Assembly (NCBI GenBank): GCA_018873225.1
Contig: JAEILZ010000001.1
Location: 5,828,001-5,892,000, forward strand
Source: [Phialemoniopsis] sp. UDSM-2020
Taxonomy: Eukaryota; Ascomycota; Sordariomycetes; Thyridiales; Thyridiaceae
Length of the DNA: 64,000 bases
Direction: 5' to 3'
Shown here: one piece after another, positions 53,448 through 64,000 of the stretch
How positions within the stretch are numbered: the first letter of the stretch is position 1
Layout: every line of letters begins with the position of its first letter
Notes under the pieces: model-generated
The model's database searches: none
The model's input: the letters and a program-made list of their open reading frames with translations, nothing else
What the model was told of the DNA's origin: nothing
Position numbers and translations under genes: made by a program

Positions 53448-56207
53448 ATGGCCGCCACGAAAGCGGCGGCCAAGTCGACGCCCAGGGCGACCAGGACCAA
53501 GACGAGCACCCCGACCAAGACGCCGCTCTCCAAGTCCAAGGGCGCGGGCAACGCCAGCATCCTTTCCTTCTTCAAGAAGGCCGAGGACTCGCTGTTTGTC
53601 GGCATCGACGGCCCTTCGCAGCAGCCGATCCTACTTGACGAGGAGGAGGGCTTGTACCACAATGAAGACATACCCCAGAAGGAGGAGGAGCAGGAGGAGC
53701 GGTATAACGAGGTGCGGGGCTCTGTCAAAAGGAGGAAGCTGAGCAGCGAGCCTCAGGAGACAAAGGAGGCTACGAATGCGCCCCTGCAGCCACAGCCGCA
53801 GAGGAAATCCTCACGTAGGGGTCCATTCCTGGACGACTCGGACTCGGAAGATGACGACTCTTCGCCCGCCACTCGCACAGAGACCTTGGACACATCTGTC
53901 GAGAAGACTCCTCCCGGTGAAAACGAACAGAACGAAGTGAAGGCCGAACTAGGCCCCGATGATCGCTCCATCCTCGACATCATCAGTCATGCAACAGAGG
54001 CCGCCTCCGACACGCCGCAATTGAAGCACGAGCCATCCACAAACGACGATTTCGGCGACTATGCAGATGCGGATTTTCCCGACGAGGAAGACTTTGAGGA
54101 GGGCGAAGAGTTCCGCATGAGAAAGTATATGGAAGAGCAGGCGAGACTGGAGGCCGAGGAAGCAGGAAACTACAGCTGCGACGATGGCGTCGAGGAACCG
54201 ATAGTGCACGACGACATCATGGCCGCCTGTTGCCCCATCTGCAATGTTAGCCTCGCCGGCATCACTGCGGATCAGGCGACTGTACATGTCAACGCTTGTC
54301 TCGACGGCAATCCAACTCCTGTGCCGAAGCCAGCACCACAATCCCGGCCACGGCCTCCGCCGGCCCTTTTGAAGAGCGAAACATCTAACGACTTGGCAAA
54401 GGTTGAAGCGCCCGAGGTCGGCAAGCGCTTTGCCCGAGCTGCCATGCCTCGACCAGGACAGGCCAACCCCATCACTCTCGGTGGGGGAAGCACGGAGCCG
54501 GGCGCCGTAGCGTCCAAATCGGGCTCTGCCTTCACGAAGCTGATGTCGGGCCACGCCGAGGATGAGGCGTGGGCGACGGCCGCCGCTGCAGAGCACTCTG
54601 CTCGTGGCAAGCCGGCCTATCAGAGGACGTGTCCCTTCTACAAGATCATGCCCGGCTTCTTCATCTGCGTCGACGCTTTCCGGTACGGCGCTGTGCAGGG
54701 CTGCAATGCCTATTTTCTCTCCCACTTTCATAGCGACCACTACATTGGCCTCACGGCCAACTGGTCGCACGGACCGATCTACTGCAGCAAGGTCACGGGC
54801 AGCCTTGTCAAGACCCAGCTCAGGACTGCCGAGAAGTGGGTGGTGGAGTTGGAGTTTGAGGTCAGGACCGAAGTCCCCGGCACCGAGGGTGTCTTCGTCA
54901 CCATGATCCCCGCCAATCACTGCCCCGGCAGCAGCCTGTTTCTGTTCGAGAAGACCACCGGGAACCGCGACGCGCGTGCCAACAACGGCAGAGGCCCCCG
55001 GACGCAGCGCATCCTGCACTGTGGCGACTTCAGGGCCTGCCGCATGCACATGGAGCACCCGCTCCTGCGGCCCGATACTGTCGACGCCATCTCGGGCCGG
55101 ACGAAGCAGCAGAAGATCGACATCTGCTACCTCGACACGACGTACCTCAACCCGCGCTACTCGTTCCCGCCACAGGAGGACGTTAGCGGCTCGTGCGCGC
55201 AGCTCTGCACCGAGCTGAGCCAGGCGCTCCGGGATGGCAACGAGGCCGAGTGGGACCGGGTCCTCCGGCGCCGCGAGGGCAGCGGCGCGGCGGGCAACGA
55301 GACGATGAGCAAGTTCTTCACGCCCGTCGCCGACAAGGCCGGGAACGACAAGAAACAGCCGGCCTCGCACGACGCCTTCACGGCGATATCGAACCACGCG
55401 CTGCACAACCGCAACCGCCTGCTCGTCGTCTGCGGCACCTACAGCATCGGCAAGGAGCGCATCTGCAAGTCGATCGCACTGGCCCTCCGCACGAAAATCT
55501 TTGCGAGCCCGGCCAAGATACGCATCGTCTCGCAGCTCGGCGACCCGGAGCTCACGGCGCTCATGACGCCCGACCCGGCGGCCGCGCAGGTCCACATGCA
55601 GATGCTCATGGAGATCCGCGCCGAGACGCTGGCCGAGTACCTCGAGTCGTACCGCGCACATTTCGGCCGGGTCGTCGGGTTCCGGCCCTCGGGTTGGAAT
55701 TACAGGCCGACAATGGCGAATAATAACGGTACTTCAGGTGGCAAGGGCAGTGGTGGACCGGCTGCTGCCGTGGTAGGGGCGAATTTGCCGCCGAGCAGCG
55801 TCCCCACGACGAGTCTTCTGCACGGGCCCGGGTGGAGGACGCGATTCGGCGCGCGGGACCTCGTGCCGCAGCGCGGCAGCACCAAGGAGGCCATGTGCTT
55901 TGGCGTGCCCTACAGCGAGCACAGCTCGTTCCGGGAGCTGGCGCTGTTCGTCATGGGCCTGCGGATCGAGAGGGTCGTCCCCACGGTCAATGTCGGAAGC
56001 GAGCCGTCGAGGCGGCGGATGAAGGGGTGGCTTGACCGGTGGGCGAGCGAGAGGCGGAGGGGTGGGGTCGTGAGGGTCGTTGATGAGGAGCTGGAGGAGG
56101 ATGAAGACGGTGGTGGTGGTAGGCAGGAGAAGAAGGTGAAGAAGGAGGGTGGAGGGGTTGTGTTGTGGGATGGGAAGGATGGGAGGGGAGGGGACGTTTA
56201 CTGGTGA
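53448..56207 (+). CDS. pso2: DNA cross-link repair nuclease Pso2/Snm1
   Basis: 919 aa, intronless. A 5'-exonuclease of the metallo-beta-lactamase/beta-CASP class that processes interstrand cross-links in the nucleus. A basic Thr/Lys-rich N terminus carries the PIP-box-like NASILSFF at 35-42, followed by a long acidic region. The UBZ4-type ubiquitin-binding finger is C262, C265, H280, C284. The nuclease core begins near KIMPGFFICVDAFRYGAVQGCNAYFLSHFHSDHY, with the HxHxDH metal site at His426-His431; then NHCPGSS, the CGDFR Asp, and the beta-CASP His motif in GVPYSEHSSFREL. The DRMBL C terminus (VPTVNVGSEPSRRRMKGWLDRW) is followed by a charged 40-residue tail. The order PIP-UBZ-MBL-DRMBL matches vertebrate SNM1A more fully than budding yeast Pso2. 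Confidence 0.95.
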   Translation: MAATKAAAKSTPRATRTKTSTPTKTPLSKSKGAGNASILSFFKKAEDSLFVGIDGPSQQPILLDEEEGLYHNEDIPQKEEEQEERYNEVRGSVKRRKLSSEPQETKEATNAPLQPQPQRKSSRRGPFLDDSDSEDDDSSPATRTETLDTSVEKTPPGENEQNEVKAELGPDDRSILDIISHATEAASDTPQLKHEPSTNDDFGDYADADFPDEEDFEEGEEFRMRKYMEEQARLEAEEAGNYSCDDGVEEPIVHDDIMAACCPICNVSLAGITADQATVHVNACLDGNPTPVPKPAPQSRPRPPPALLKSETSNDLAKVEAPEVGKRFARAAMPRPGQANPITLGGGSTEPGAVASKSGSAFTKLMSGHAEDEAWATAAAAEHSARGKPAYQRTCPFYKIMPGFFICVDAFRYGAVQGCNAYFLSHFHSDHYIGLTANWSHGPIYCSKVTGSLVKTQLRTAEKWVVELEFEVRTEVPGTEGVFVTMIPANHCPGSSLFLFEKTTGNRDARANNGRGPRTQRILHCGDFRACRMHMEHPLLRPDTVDAISGRTKQQKIDICYLDTTYLNPRYSFPPQEDVSGSCAQLCTELSQALRDGNEAEWDRVLRRREGSGAAGNETMSKFFTPVADKAGNDKKQPASHDAFTAISNHALHNRNRLLVVCGTYSIGKERICKSIALALRTKIFASPAKIRIVSQLGDPELTALMTPDPAAAQVHMQMLMEIRAETLAEYLESYRAHFGRVVGFRPSGWNYRPTMANNNGTSGGKGSGGPAAAVVGANLPPSSVPTTSLLHGPGWRTRFGARDLVPQRGSTKEAMCFGVPYSEHSSFRELALFVMGLRIERVVPTVNVGSEPSRRRMKGWLDRWASERRRGGVVRVVDEELEEDEDGGGGRQEKKVKKEGGGVVLWDGKDGRGGDVYW

Positions 56208-56628
56208 TCCGTTCGTAAGGGTACTCTATACATGCGATCCCAGCATGGGTGTTTATTCTCAGGTACCATGGATAGCGGACTACATCGTTCTTGTCTACAC
56301 TTGAAATCAACACGCGACGAGCAGGCGAATATCATTGTGCTTCTATGACTGAGGGGGTATCTCCTCGTTCGTCCTCCAGTGATCTACATCTGTGCATCGT
56401 GCTTTCAAGACGACACAATCCCCTTAACCGACCGGTCCCGTTGCCGGCGCACCTTTTTCCTATCAGGCAAGGCGAATCTTGTCCGACAACGTGGATCCAA
56501 AACCGGCGTTGACGCCCCTATCTTCTACGACCTCGACGTCCATAGCGACGTCTTGCCAGGTCGTCGGGGCTCCTGAAACGCTTCCCCAACGCCCTTACTT
56601 CGTCTCCAAATCCTTTCGATCAATCACC
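56208..56628. other. Intergenic between convergent PSO2 and LSM2
   Basis: 421 bp of 3' flanks; nothing notable. Confidence 0.5.
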
Positions 56629-57619
56629 TCATTGCTTCTTTGACGCGGCGTTGGCAGCCTCTACACACGGGTAAAGCGGTTAGCAAAGCACATCCCAGGA
56701 CAAGAGACAAGGGTATGAACGTACCTCTCCTCGTAGCGTCCTCGAGCAGCGGCACGTCAACAGCCGAGGCGGGCAGATGGACGTAGCGCACGACGCTGCC
56801 GCGGATAAAGACGTTCTTGACGGCGCTCTATGTGAAAGTCACGAAGTCAGCACTTCCCCCAAACGTGGAACAAACGAAGGGACTGCGGAGAAGGGGGAGT
56901 GGAGGCACTGGGGGGAGAGAGAACTGACCAGGTGCGGGTACTTGATCTCCTCGACGACCTGGATGTCGTCGAGCTTGATGTTGAGGTACTGGTCGACCGA
57001 CTTGAGGGTGCCCTTGATCTGGATGTCGTTCTTGAGCTCCACCGTCACGGTGGTGTCGATGAGCGTCTTGAAGAAGCTGTGTTTGAAGTGTCTGGTCAGT
57101 GATTCCTGTAGCTTGTATGAAAGTGCGCGGTTCTGGGCAATGAATAATGTAATCAAAATGCAGATGGCAAAGAAGCTGGTCTTGCGCGCCGGAGCTCTGG
57201 CTGGGCTGGGTCATGGATGGGGCCTGAGAGGAAGGAGGGAGGAACGCATGAGCCGGAGGCCGGAGCCGGAAGTGTCAGGGCGTGCGCATGACTTCGTGGC
57301 CTCCCAACCCTTGAAAACGACCGCAGGTCAGATCTTCCTGCCGGAGTCTGATAGATGAGATGGCCCACGGAGCGCAACGGCAGCAGCCCGGCCCTTCGAC
57401 GGATCCCGTCCCGTAGCCAGGCCCCGGCGGTTCGCCATCTCATGCCCCCTCTCCTCCCCTCACATGCCGGCCCCTTCCACCGCAGCCTCTGCCCATCCCC
57501 AGCCTCGGATCTCAAAGAGCAATCTCTCCTCAAACGTCCATTCGCCTTATGAAGAATACGCAAGAGGAGAAGGGTCTGGTTGTGAGATGGGGTGTGTCCA
57601 CGAACCTGAAAAACAACAT
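56629..57619 (-). CDS. lsm2: U6 snRNA-associated Sm-like protein LSm2
   Basis: 98 aa, the normal LSm2 length. Four exons: 57619-57606, 57076-56929, 56827-56725 and 56660-56629. Exon 1 codes only four and two-thirds codons, giving MLFFS with exon 2. Intron 1 (57077-57605) is 529 nt with a weak GTTCGT donor, branch ACTGAC and acceptor CAG. Introns 2 (56828-56928) and 3 (56661-56724) are ordinary. LSm2 is part of the Lsm1-7 ring that promotes mRNA decapping and the Lsm2-8 ring that binds the U6 snRNA 3' end. Sm motif 1 is VTVELKNDIQIKGTLKSVDQYLNIKLDD, and Sm motif 2 is NVFIRGSVVRYVHLP. All exon junctions restore the family sequence without gaps. Confidence 0.94.
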
Positions 57620-59019
57620 GGTAGAGTGAGTGTGCGCCGCGCTCGCGACCGGCTATCCAATGGGCCTTCGACGGGATAGAGTAAGTGTGAGAACGAGGGT
57701 AAACACGTTCGTTTTGTCGCTGCGAGAGAAATGAGACGTGGACGCTCGCGTGGTCTATGCTTTTGATGCTGTCACTCTCTCTCTCAGCTGTGCGTGTGTC
57801 GTGTGGATGATGCGCTGTGTGGTGGTTTTGGCTAGTGGGGCACCCTCTGTCGCATTTTGCCTAGCGCATCGCGAGCAGCAAGCAGGAACCACCAGATATC
57901 GATGCCTGATATCCGAGGCCACAAATTATGGCGCCTGTTCACACTAGGGTCACAGATGGAGAGGTTCGTCTCAATGCAAGTCTTCCATATATTATAGAGG
58001 CATACACGACAAGTGGTGTCTCGGATATTGCTATCTGTAGTGTTTTTGTGTATTGTATTGTACTGTGCTGTTTCCTGTGCCATGGTCCAACCAAATCACC
58101 GAGGATATTCAAGCAAGCCCGTGAGGGAATGTCGAAGATAAAAAGGAATGCAAAACAAAAAGACAAGGCGTCGGGTATGTCTAGCGATTGTCCATAGAGT
58201 CCCAAATGAAATCAACGATAAACTCCCCAAAACAAATGCCATGGTCTCGGCAAACACCGACCCCTCTCGATATGGTAGCCCGACCATCATCGTCGCCATC
58301 CATCTTTCTCTCGCTCCCACCGAACACCTCCGCAGCCTATAAGGTAGGGCACGGTGGAATCGATGTAGATTGGAAGAGAAACGAACAGCGCGGGAGCCGA
58401 ATACATGAGCTGGACAAGGCCATTCAATATGAATAAGCCGGGCCGTTGATGATATCAAAGGGGCAGTCGGGTCTGTGGGTATCCTTCCGTCGTCGTCGTA
58501 ATCCGAATCCGTCCGTGCAATCTTGCTCCTCGCAGGGAGGCATCTCCGCCAAAACCCCCATAACTAGCCGGTCTCACCAGCTCCAGTCCTTTCCCATGAT
58601 GATCCCCGCTCCCTATACCCAACAAGTTCGAAAGAGAAAACAGATTTAAGAAGAAGAAAAACAGTGGGGTGGATCTATTCGTACACGGGCTGCGACGGGC
58701 CTTCGGTCAAACTCAGCAAAGGGTTCCGTCGCAGTCGGTATCGCCCAACCCCCTCCGGAAATTCAGACGTGGCAAGACGTCCAAAAGAAAAACCATTACA
58801 CCACAATCAAGTCCCATTCTACCACACATGGGGAGTTCCTGGGTTGCCCTAGGCTGTAACGAGATTCGCTGAAAAGGACCCCAACTCCTCGCAAAAGCCG
58901 CCGCAGCGCAAAACCCAAGGACAAACTGGAGGAGAGATTCGAGCAAGAGCCGAGGCTTGTGCAGGTCGTCAACATCATAATAGTCAAAACATAAGAAACC
59001 GAGTACATCGACGGGGCTC
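57620..59019. other. Intergenic, LSM2 promoter and HAP2 3' flank
   Basis: 1.4 kb. No gene recognised; ORFs are short and overlap on both strands. Confidence 0.5.
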
Positions 59020-59922
59020 CTAGCTTTCATCCTCAGCATCGTCGTCGTCGTCTTCCTCGACGCTCGACGCCTCAAGCTTGGCCTTTTTGCTGGCCGAGCT
59101 GGAGCCGCCTTCCGACTTGCGCTTGGAGCCGGCCTTGCCCGTGGGCTCCATCTCGCCGTCCGGCTTGTTCTCGTCGCCCCCAGCAGACTTGGTGCGCTCA
59201 ATCTCGGCGACCTCGTCGGCCGTGAGGAACCGACCACCCGGTCCACGCGGCCTGCGCATGGCATGGTTGTGGCGCGACTCGTGCAGGTACGGCTTGCGGC
59301 CCTTGGACGTAAGCCGCAGGGCTTCTTCCAGCCGTTGGCGCGCCACTCGCCGCTTGAGAATCCGGTGGAACTGCTTGGCGTTGACGTACAGCGGCGACTC
59401 CTCGACGGCGCCGGATGCCATCTCGGGGGACTGCGGCTGGTGCATGGGCGGTGCAGAGGGCATGGGCGGCCCCCGGCCACCAGCGTGGTTCATCATGGTC
59501 TGTGCATTCGGTACGCCTGGGCTCGTCACCTGGCTGAGGCGACGCTGGGGCATGCTGTTCATTTGCTGCGGTGATCGGGGGTCCCTTCCCTCCTTCTTGT
59601 TGACGCCGCCCATCCGCGGCGAGGTCTGCTGCATGCTCGGGTCCGAAGACATGCCGTAGGGGTAGTTTGAGCCCGAAGCCGCCGCCGTGGCGGCCATGGC
59701 GGCGGCCTGGATCTGGGGCATGCCATAGCCCATGCCCTGTTGGGGCACGCCGTATGGTTGCTGATACATGTTGTGATTTGAGTTCGCTGCAGGCTGCTGC
59801 TGCGATGAGAGGATGGGAGACTGGTGGATGTGTTGGCTTGTGGGCGAGCTGATGTTGTTGGTGGTTCCGGAGTTGGGATAGGTGCTTTGTGGTTGCTGTT
59901 GATATTGCGCGTATTCCATCAT
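59020..59922 (-). CDS. hap2: CCAAT-binding factor subunit Hap2/NF-YA (HapB)
   Basis: 300 aa, intronless. With Hap3 and Hap5 it forms the heterotrimeric CCAAT-binding complex, which controls respiration, iron and redox genes; Hap2 supplies the sequence-specific contacts. The N-terminal 170 residues are Gln/Pro/Met-rich and disordered. The conserved core is at about 175-235: [18 protein letters not shown] (A1 helix, Hap3/Hap5 contact), a linker, then [23 protein letters not shown] (A2, minor-groove CCAAT contact). All key basic and His residues are intact. A bipartite nuclear signal (SKRKSEGG...SKKAKLE) and a highly acidic tail end the protein. Two tandem ATGs (59922, 59919) could start it; the first is annotated. 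Confidence 0.95.
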   Translation of the reverse strand: MMEYAQYQQQPQSTYPNSGTTNNISSPTSQHIHQSPILSSQQQPAANSNHNMYQQPYGVPQQGMGYGMPQIQAAAMAATAAASGSNYPYGMSSDPSMQQTSPRMGGVNKKEGRDPRSPQQMNSMPQRRLSQVTSPGVPNAQTMMNHAGGRGPPMPSAPPMHQPQSPEMASGAVEESPLYVNAKQFHRILKRRVARQRLEEALRLTSKGRKPYLHESRHNHAMRRPRGPGGRFLTADEVAEIERTKSAGGDENKPDGEMEPTGKAGSKRKSEGGSSSASKKAKLEASSVEEDDDDDAEDES

Positions 59923-60076
59923 TATCCGGAAAGGATATCGCGGGTGCGGAGGCGATTAGAGTCTCGACGATAGGTCGGGAGCTCGTCTACAGCAGTGTTT
60001 CAGCTCGGTCGCGAGACGGTCGTGAATCGCGGGGGTCGTGAAGCTATGTTACGGTACAGTGGCTACTTCCAGCTGA

Positions 60077-60308
60077 ATTGGCACAAAAGGCAATGGCTCA
60101 GATCGCGCAGCGACACTGGCTATGTAATTGAGAGGCCTGGAAAAGAAGAGGCTCTTCTGACGATCCAAAAGTTGGGCACAACGCGTGTTGGCTCGATCGT
60201 CGTCACTTGGGTATCCGTCGAGGTGGGTTGGATGTGCACACCCCAATCTATTGGATCTGCGTGGATGCGCTGGCAGTCTCGCAGGTTGAGAGGGAGGTGC
60301 GTAATTGG
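60077..60308 (-). promoter_or_regulatory. CCAAT-box cluster in the HAP2 promoter
   Basis: ATTGG at 60077-60081, a palindromic pair CCAAT-CT-ATTGG at 60243-60254, and ATTGG at 60304-60308. All lie 155-390 bp upstream of the HAP2 ATG. CCAAT is the site bound by the complex this gene helps encode. Confidence 0.55.
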
Positions 60309-61600
60309 TCACACCACGGCATATGCAGCCCGATGTAGTCGCGGGGGTTAGTCTTTCAGAAGGGCAGACGCTTTCTGAGAGGTTCCAAGGCCACGTGAGG
60401 AGTGCGAGTGCGCCGTCTAAACAGACAAAAGGTTCCAGTGGCGGGAGCTAGTTGCGCGGGATAGGCACGGAGTGCTCTGTGCGGCGGTGGATTTTTTGGA
60501 GCGGACCGAAGCGATGGCAGCGAGGGAGCCGACTGGCAAATGAATGCAAGCTTGTGACGACAGAGCTCGATGGATCTGGTCCGCAAAGCGCAGGCTGGCT
60601 AATCGTCGTTGGCAGGGCCCTTATACCTGAGATCTGCCCAACCAAAAGTGTCAGTCGAGTTCGCACCAGAGACGGAATGTGTGGGCTAAAAAGGGCGGAT
60701 GATGCGACAGAGAGGGAGGGACCAGGAAATCCTGGGGTGGGTACTGTGTGTATTCTTGGGACCCTGGGACCACCACCATCACGCTCCTGATGCGCTGGCA
60801 TGCATGACGGCATATGCGCAAGCCGGGTCCACCGTGGCTACCAGCTCAGCAGCCCTTCAAGCCTGATGTCGCCCACGGTGGTGGTGGCGGCGGTGCAAAA
60901 AGCCTGGCGGGAGGGGCAATGAAAACGCAAAGGCCTGCGGAACAGCGAGGTTGGCACCTCATCCTCAGGGAGCATAGCAGCCGGCAACACGGAGAGGTGT
61001 TGCAGTCAGGTTATGTCCGACAAGCCGTGGCCTCAGGCGCCATCTGCAACTGCGGGCTTACACACACTATGAGGCCAGGGCTGCAGCGGCGATGATTGGT
61101 GACGGGGTTTGTGAGGCAAAGCACAAGGCAGCTGCTACAAGATGACCCGCGCGCATACAGCTTTCGCAGCTCGAGGCTTCTGCATGATCACAAAAGGCCT
61201 TGCCAGCGTCACTAGCACGCGCGCCGCCTCGTCTTCTTCACCGGGCCGCCCACACTAGGGAAAAGAAGGGAAGCCCACGGGCAGCGCATGATGCTGTTCG
61301 ATCGCTCACGACCGAGGCAACATGATGGCAGTTTCCCCCGCCATGTGTGTATGCATGTAGGTAGAAGAAATGGCAGGCTATAATTCTTGGGGATGATGCG
61401 ACACGCCAAAAACAGAGTTTGGGTCCTTCGCAAGAGACCCATTGGTGTCAAGGCGGGTGGGTTCCCTCACTGTGGGTGTGCTCTCATGTGGTGTACCGTT
61501 CCAGTGAGCCGGAGGGGGTGTGGTGGGGATGCCGACTTGGAGACGGAGGGACTGACGAAACAAGAAGGTTAAAAAGATCAAACATACCTTTGGGGCTGGA

Positions 61601-61618
61601 TGTGTGTGTGTGTGTGTG
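61601..61618. repeat. (TG)9 microsatellite
   Basis: Nine TG dinucleotides in non-coding DNA. Confidence 0.9.
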
Positions 61619-64000
61619 ACTTCGGACACGCACGTTTCTAAACGGTCGACGGCAGCGATCTGCTAGCCGGACTGGCGGGATTACCTGCACCCAACCAGGT
61701 CAGCAATATGTCCTCTCGGGTTTCAGACAGATTGGGGCACCCGTCCCAGGGAGAGGGATTGAAGAATGAGAAGAAGCGTGCAAGAGGGAGAGAGAGAGAA
61801 AGTGCTGAAGGCGAGGGCTACCAAGGGAGGTTCTACCCGCGACAAAACGTACTTTGCATTACAGCGAGTAGTAAGCAATAAACACGTCTCTCCTCTCGTC
61901 AAGCGATATCATACAAGACCACCACAAATGCAACACACTCGAGGGACGGAAGAATGCATCGAATACCGGAAGGGAGGGGATGGGTGGGAAGGTGCAGCGA
62001 CCCGTGAAGTTAAGTGAAATGAAATGAAATAAAATGCAGGCAGACAGCTGGCCAAGAAGCACATATGAGAGATAGAGAAAGGGAGTCAGCCACACACCTG
62101 GCTCTGCAAGCAACGGAAAACCGTAAGATGCAGGCTATGAGGAACGCCCTGTTCAAGCGGGCGGACCGGGTCGTCGAGATGATATCGACAACAACGAGGC
62201 CAATTGAACGAATCGGCCAGTAGCGACGCGAGGAGAAGGGCGTTGCGGGCGTCGTCGATGATTGTTCTCCGCAGGCAGGGAGAATCACGGGACTGGGAAG
62301 AATGCCCAATAACGTCGACGAGAGTGAAGCTCGCGATGATGATAGGCCTCTGTCTAGGCGGCGATGCGATTAGGTCGAATGAGTCGCGACAAGGTAGGCT
62401 CGCGTGCTGATTTGTCGAAAAAGAGTCTGGGGATCTCTTTTTCTATTTGCGCGGATGGGTCCAGCGTCTGGATGGAGGAAGATGGCTGGCTGGGATTTTT
62501 CTTGGGCGGTGGGTAGGCGGGTTGGCGGCCTTTCTTAACAAATGGGCTGCGACACGAAGCGACAGGGATCTTGGCTGGTATTGCCTGGGTCTGCCTGGGT
62601 CTGTCTTCTCCGGTTGTCGCAAAAGAGGCAGCTAGAGAATCCGGCTGAGCTGGGGGACCCACTGGCAGTCAAAATTGGATGTTTCCACGTTCGGGATTAT
62701 CGCAATTGTGACAAGAAAACAACGTGTGGGTGCGTCGAGTCCAACGGACCGAAGAAAAGCGGTAAACGACGACGACAACGGACGACGCGGTGCAGTGCAG
62801 GTACCTTTCTTGGTAGGCTCGTTAGCGCTTCAGCCGTAGTGAAGGAAGAGTGCTGGTATTGCTTGGTGCGCTGGCCTGGCGGTCACGTCACAGGTGGTCA
62901 GAAAGGAAATGGGCTGGGCGGGTGAGCGGGGTTGTTGGGTTGCTGTGCACGTATGCGCGCAAGCCTGTGTGCGTGCGTGTGTGTGTGCTTTTTGTCGCGC
63001 GTCGCAGGAGCTGAGACTGCTTAACTTACTGTTCTTCTGCTGATGCTGCTTTTATCGCGCAAAGCCGTGCAGGCCGAGTCTGGTGGGCTGTCGTCACTCT
63101 TTTTTGGAGCAGACAAGCCTCGTTCTCTCGTCGCGTCTCGCCCTCGTGGGTTTTGCGGTTTGCGACGCGATGCTGATTGGGTCGCTGCGGGAGCGTTTTC
63201 CTCTCGTCAATCTGGTCTGGTTACTGGTTGAAAGGCGATGATTTGATGGAAAAGGTGGCCGTGTGGACCGAGAGAATGGGTGGTTGATTGGTTGTTGGGG
63301 GGAGAGTCGAGGGGAAGAGACGAAAGGTGATTTGAGGGCGGACAAGACTCTTTTAACGTTTGTGACTGGCTGCTTCGGCCCTGGACCACCAAGACAAGTG
63401 GGGCCACCCATTTTCTCACTCTTGCGAGCGGGCCACCACATCTCGAGTCCCTTCCTCGCTCGTGTCTCTCTCTCTGGGCCTCACCAAGCTCATTAATCCC
63501 TACAATGAGCAGGTACCATCCCATCATCCACGGCATCTATCTTCGCTCTCTACGCACTCTCGCTTCTCCCTGCTCCCCGAATCCCTGTTGCCATCCCGTG
63601 GCTTGATTGATTTGGGCACCGCGATGGAGGGAGAGTGAAGATACATCCCAACCTCGACTCCGTTTCAGCAAACATTATTATTAGTCATGTAATTTCAACA
63701 CCACCCAAAGCACGCTGAAAAGACACTGTACGCGGTCGCCGATAAAGGAACGGGAGAGCGGTGACGACCCAAAGAAAGAAGTAGTTGCAGGTGAGAATGG
63801 TGGCTGGGCTGGTGGGGGGGCAGAGACAGACACGCGCCCACTCCGGACAGTGCGAAGAACCACTACAGCCGCTCCGCACCCACGCGTTTCTCACTGTACT
63901 CATCCTCGGCGGGCCGAATGTGATTGGTCAAGATGACGTGATGCCACCTGTCGGGTGAAGCGAGTCGCCTTGGTGTAGGTACCTCTCGAATCCAATGCAG

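Larger units (their letters stand above)
59923..64000. other. 4-kb gene-free region upstream of HAP2
   Basis: The first 400 bp is the HAP2 promoter with four CCAAT elements. The rest has no supported gene and contains microsatellites: TG at 61601-61618, AG at about 61786-61800, an AAATG-type tract at about 62017-62033, and a TGCG/TG tract at about 62964-62990. An ATTGG (63922-63926) and a TGACGTGA CRE-like site (about 63934) near the right edge might belong to a gene beyond the window. Confidence 0.5.

Noticed and set aside
53949..55661. 570-codon minus-strand ORF opposite PSO2
   Set aside because: Antisense shadow of Pso2 coding sequence; no family character.
57153..57563. 136-codon ORF inside LSM2 intron 1
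   Set aside because: Arg/Pro-rich and lacking motifs; the intron call itself explains the region better.

Overview
The window is nuclear DNA of a filamentous ascomycete, most likely a Sordariomycete. The evidence is GC-rich coding sequence, compact genes with 0-3 short introns (mostly 50-80 nt, GTAAGT/GTATGT donors, RCTRAC branch sites, YAG acceptors), long gene-free stretches of several kb, and a set of conserved housekeeping genes whose proteins look filamentous-fungal. I can support 19 protein-coding genes. No transposon, CRISPR, rRNA or tRNA is supportable. I do not see a biosynthetic cluster.

Layout. 1-11 kb: 3' part of an Ofd1/Tpa1 2-oxoglutarate oxygenase gene (+), ribulose-5-phosphate 3-epimerase (-), a questin-oxidase-like gene (+) sharing a divergent promoter with it, the checkpoint clamp loader Rad17 (+), and an APH-fold phosphotransferase (+). 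11.9-14.2 kb: a RING-finger protein (-). 14.2-20.2 kb: a 6 kb gene desert with microsatellites and small inverted repeats. 20.2-26.5 kb: a five-CCCH zinc-finger protein (-) divergent from TFIIF beta (+), a HAD phosphatase (+), then two small uncharacterised Cys-containing genes tail to tail. 27.5-32.4 kb: eIF3d (-) and a PHS-type MFS transporter (-). 32.4-37.3 kb: a desert. 37.3-43.3 kb: the large Rim15 PAS/AGC-kinase/receiver protein (-). 43.3-48.1 kb: a desert. 48.1-49.1 kb: a PlsC acyltransferase (-). 51.2-52.8 kb: a bZIP factor (+). 53.4-56.2 kb: the Pso2/Snm1 cross-link repair nuclease (+). 56.6-57.6 kb: LSM2 (-). 59.0-59.9 kb: HAP2/NF-YA (-). 59.9-64.0 kb: gene-free sequence that includes the HAP2 promoter.

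Functional themes. The genes do not form one pathway. They cover DNA damage response (Rad17, Pso2), gene expression (TFIIF beta, eIF3d, LSM2, CCCH protein, HAP2, bZIP) and nutrient signalling or transport (Rim15, PHS-type transporter, Ofd1). The observations I rate highest are a cluster of CCAAT boxes upstream of the gene for the CCAAT-binding subunit itself, two adjacent strong hairpins between convergent genes at 2.2 kb (possible structured RNA), stop-free introns in phase that interrupt the CCCH gene, PIP-box-like motifs at the N termini of both Rad17 and Pso2, and the paired orphan small-protein genes at 25-26 kb. I found no clearly new multi-gene system. All exon structures below were worked out by hand from splice signals and family similarity; none was checked with transcripts.
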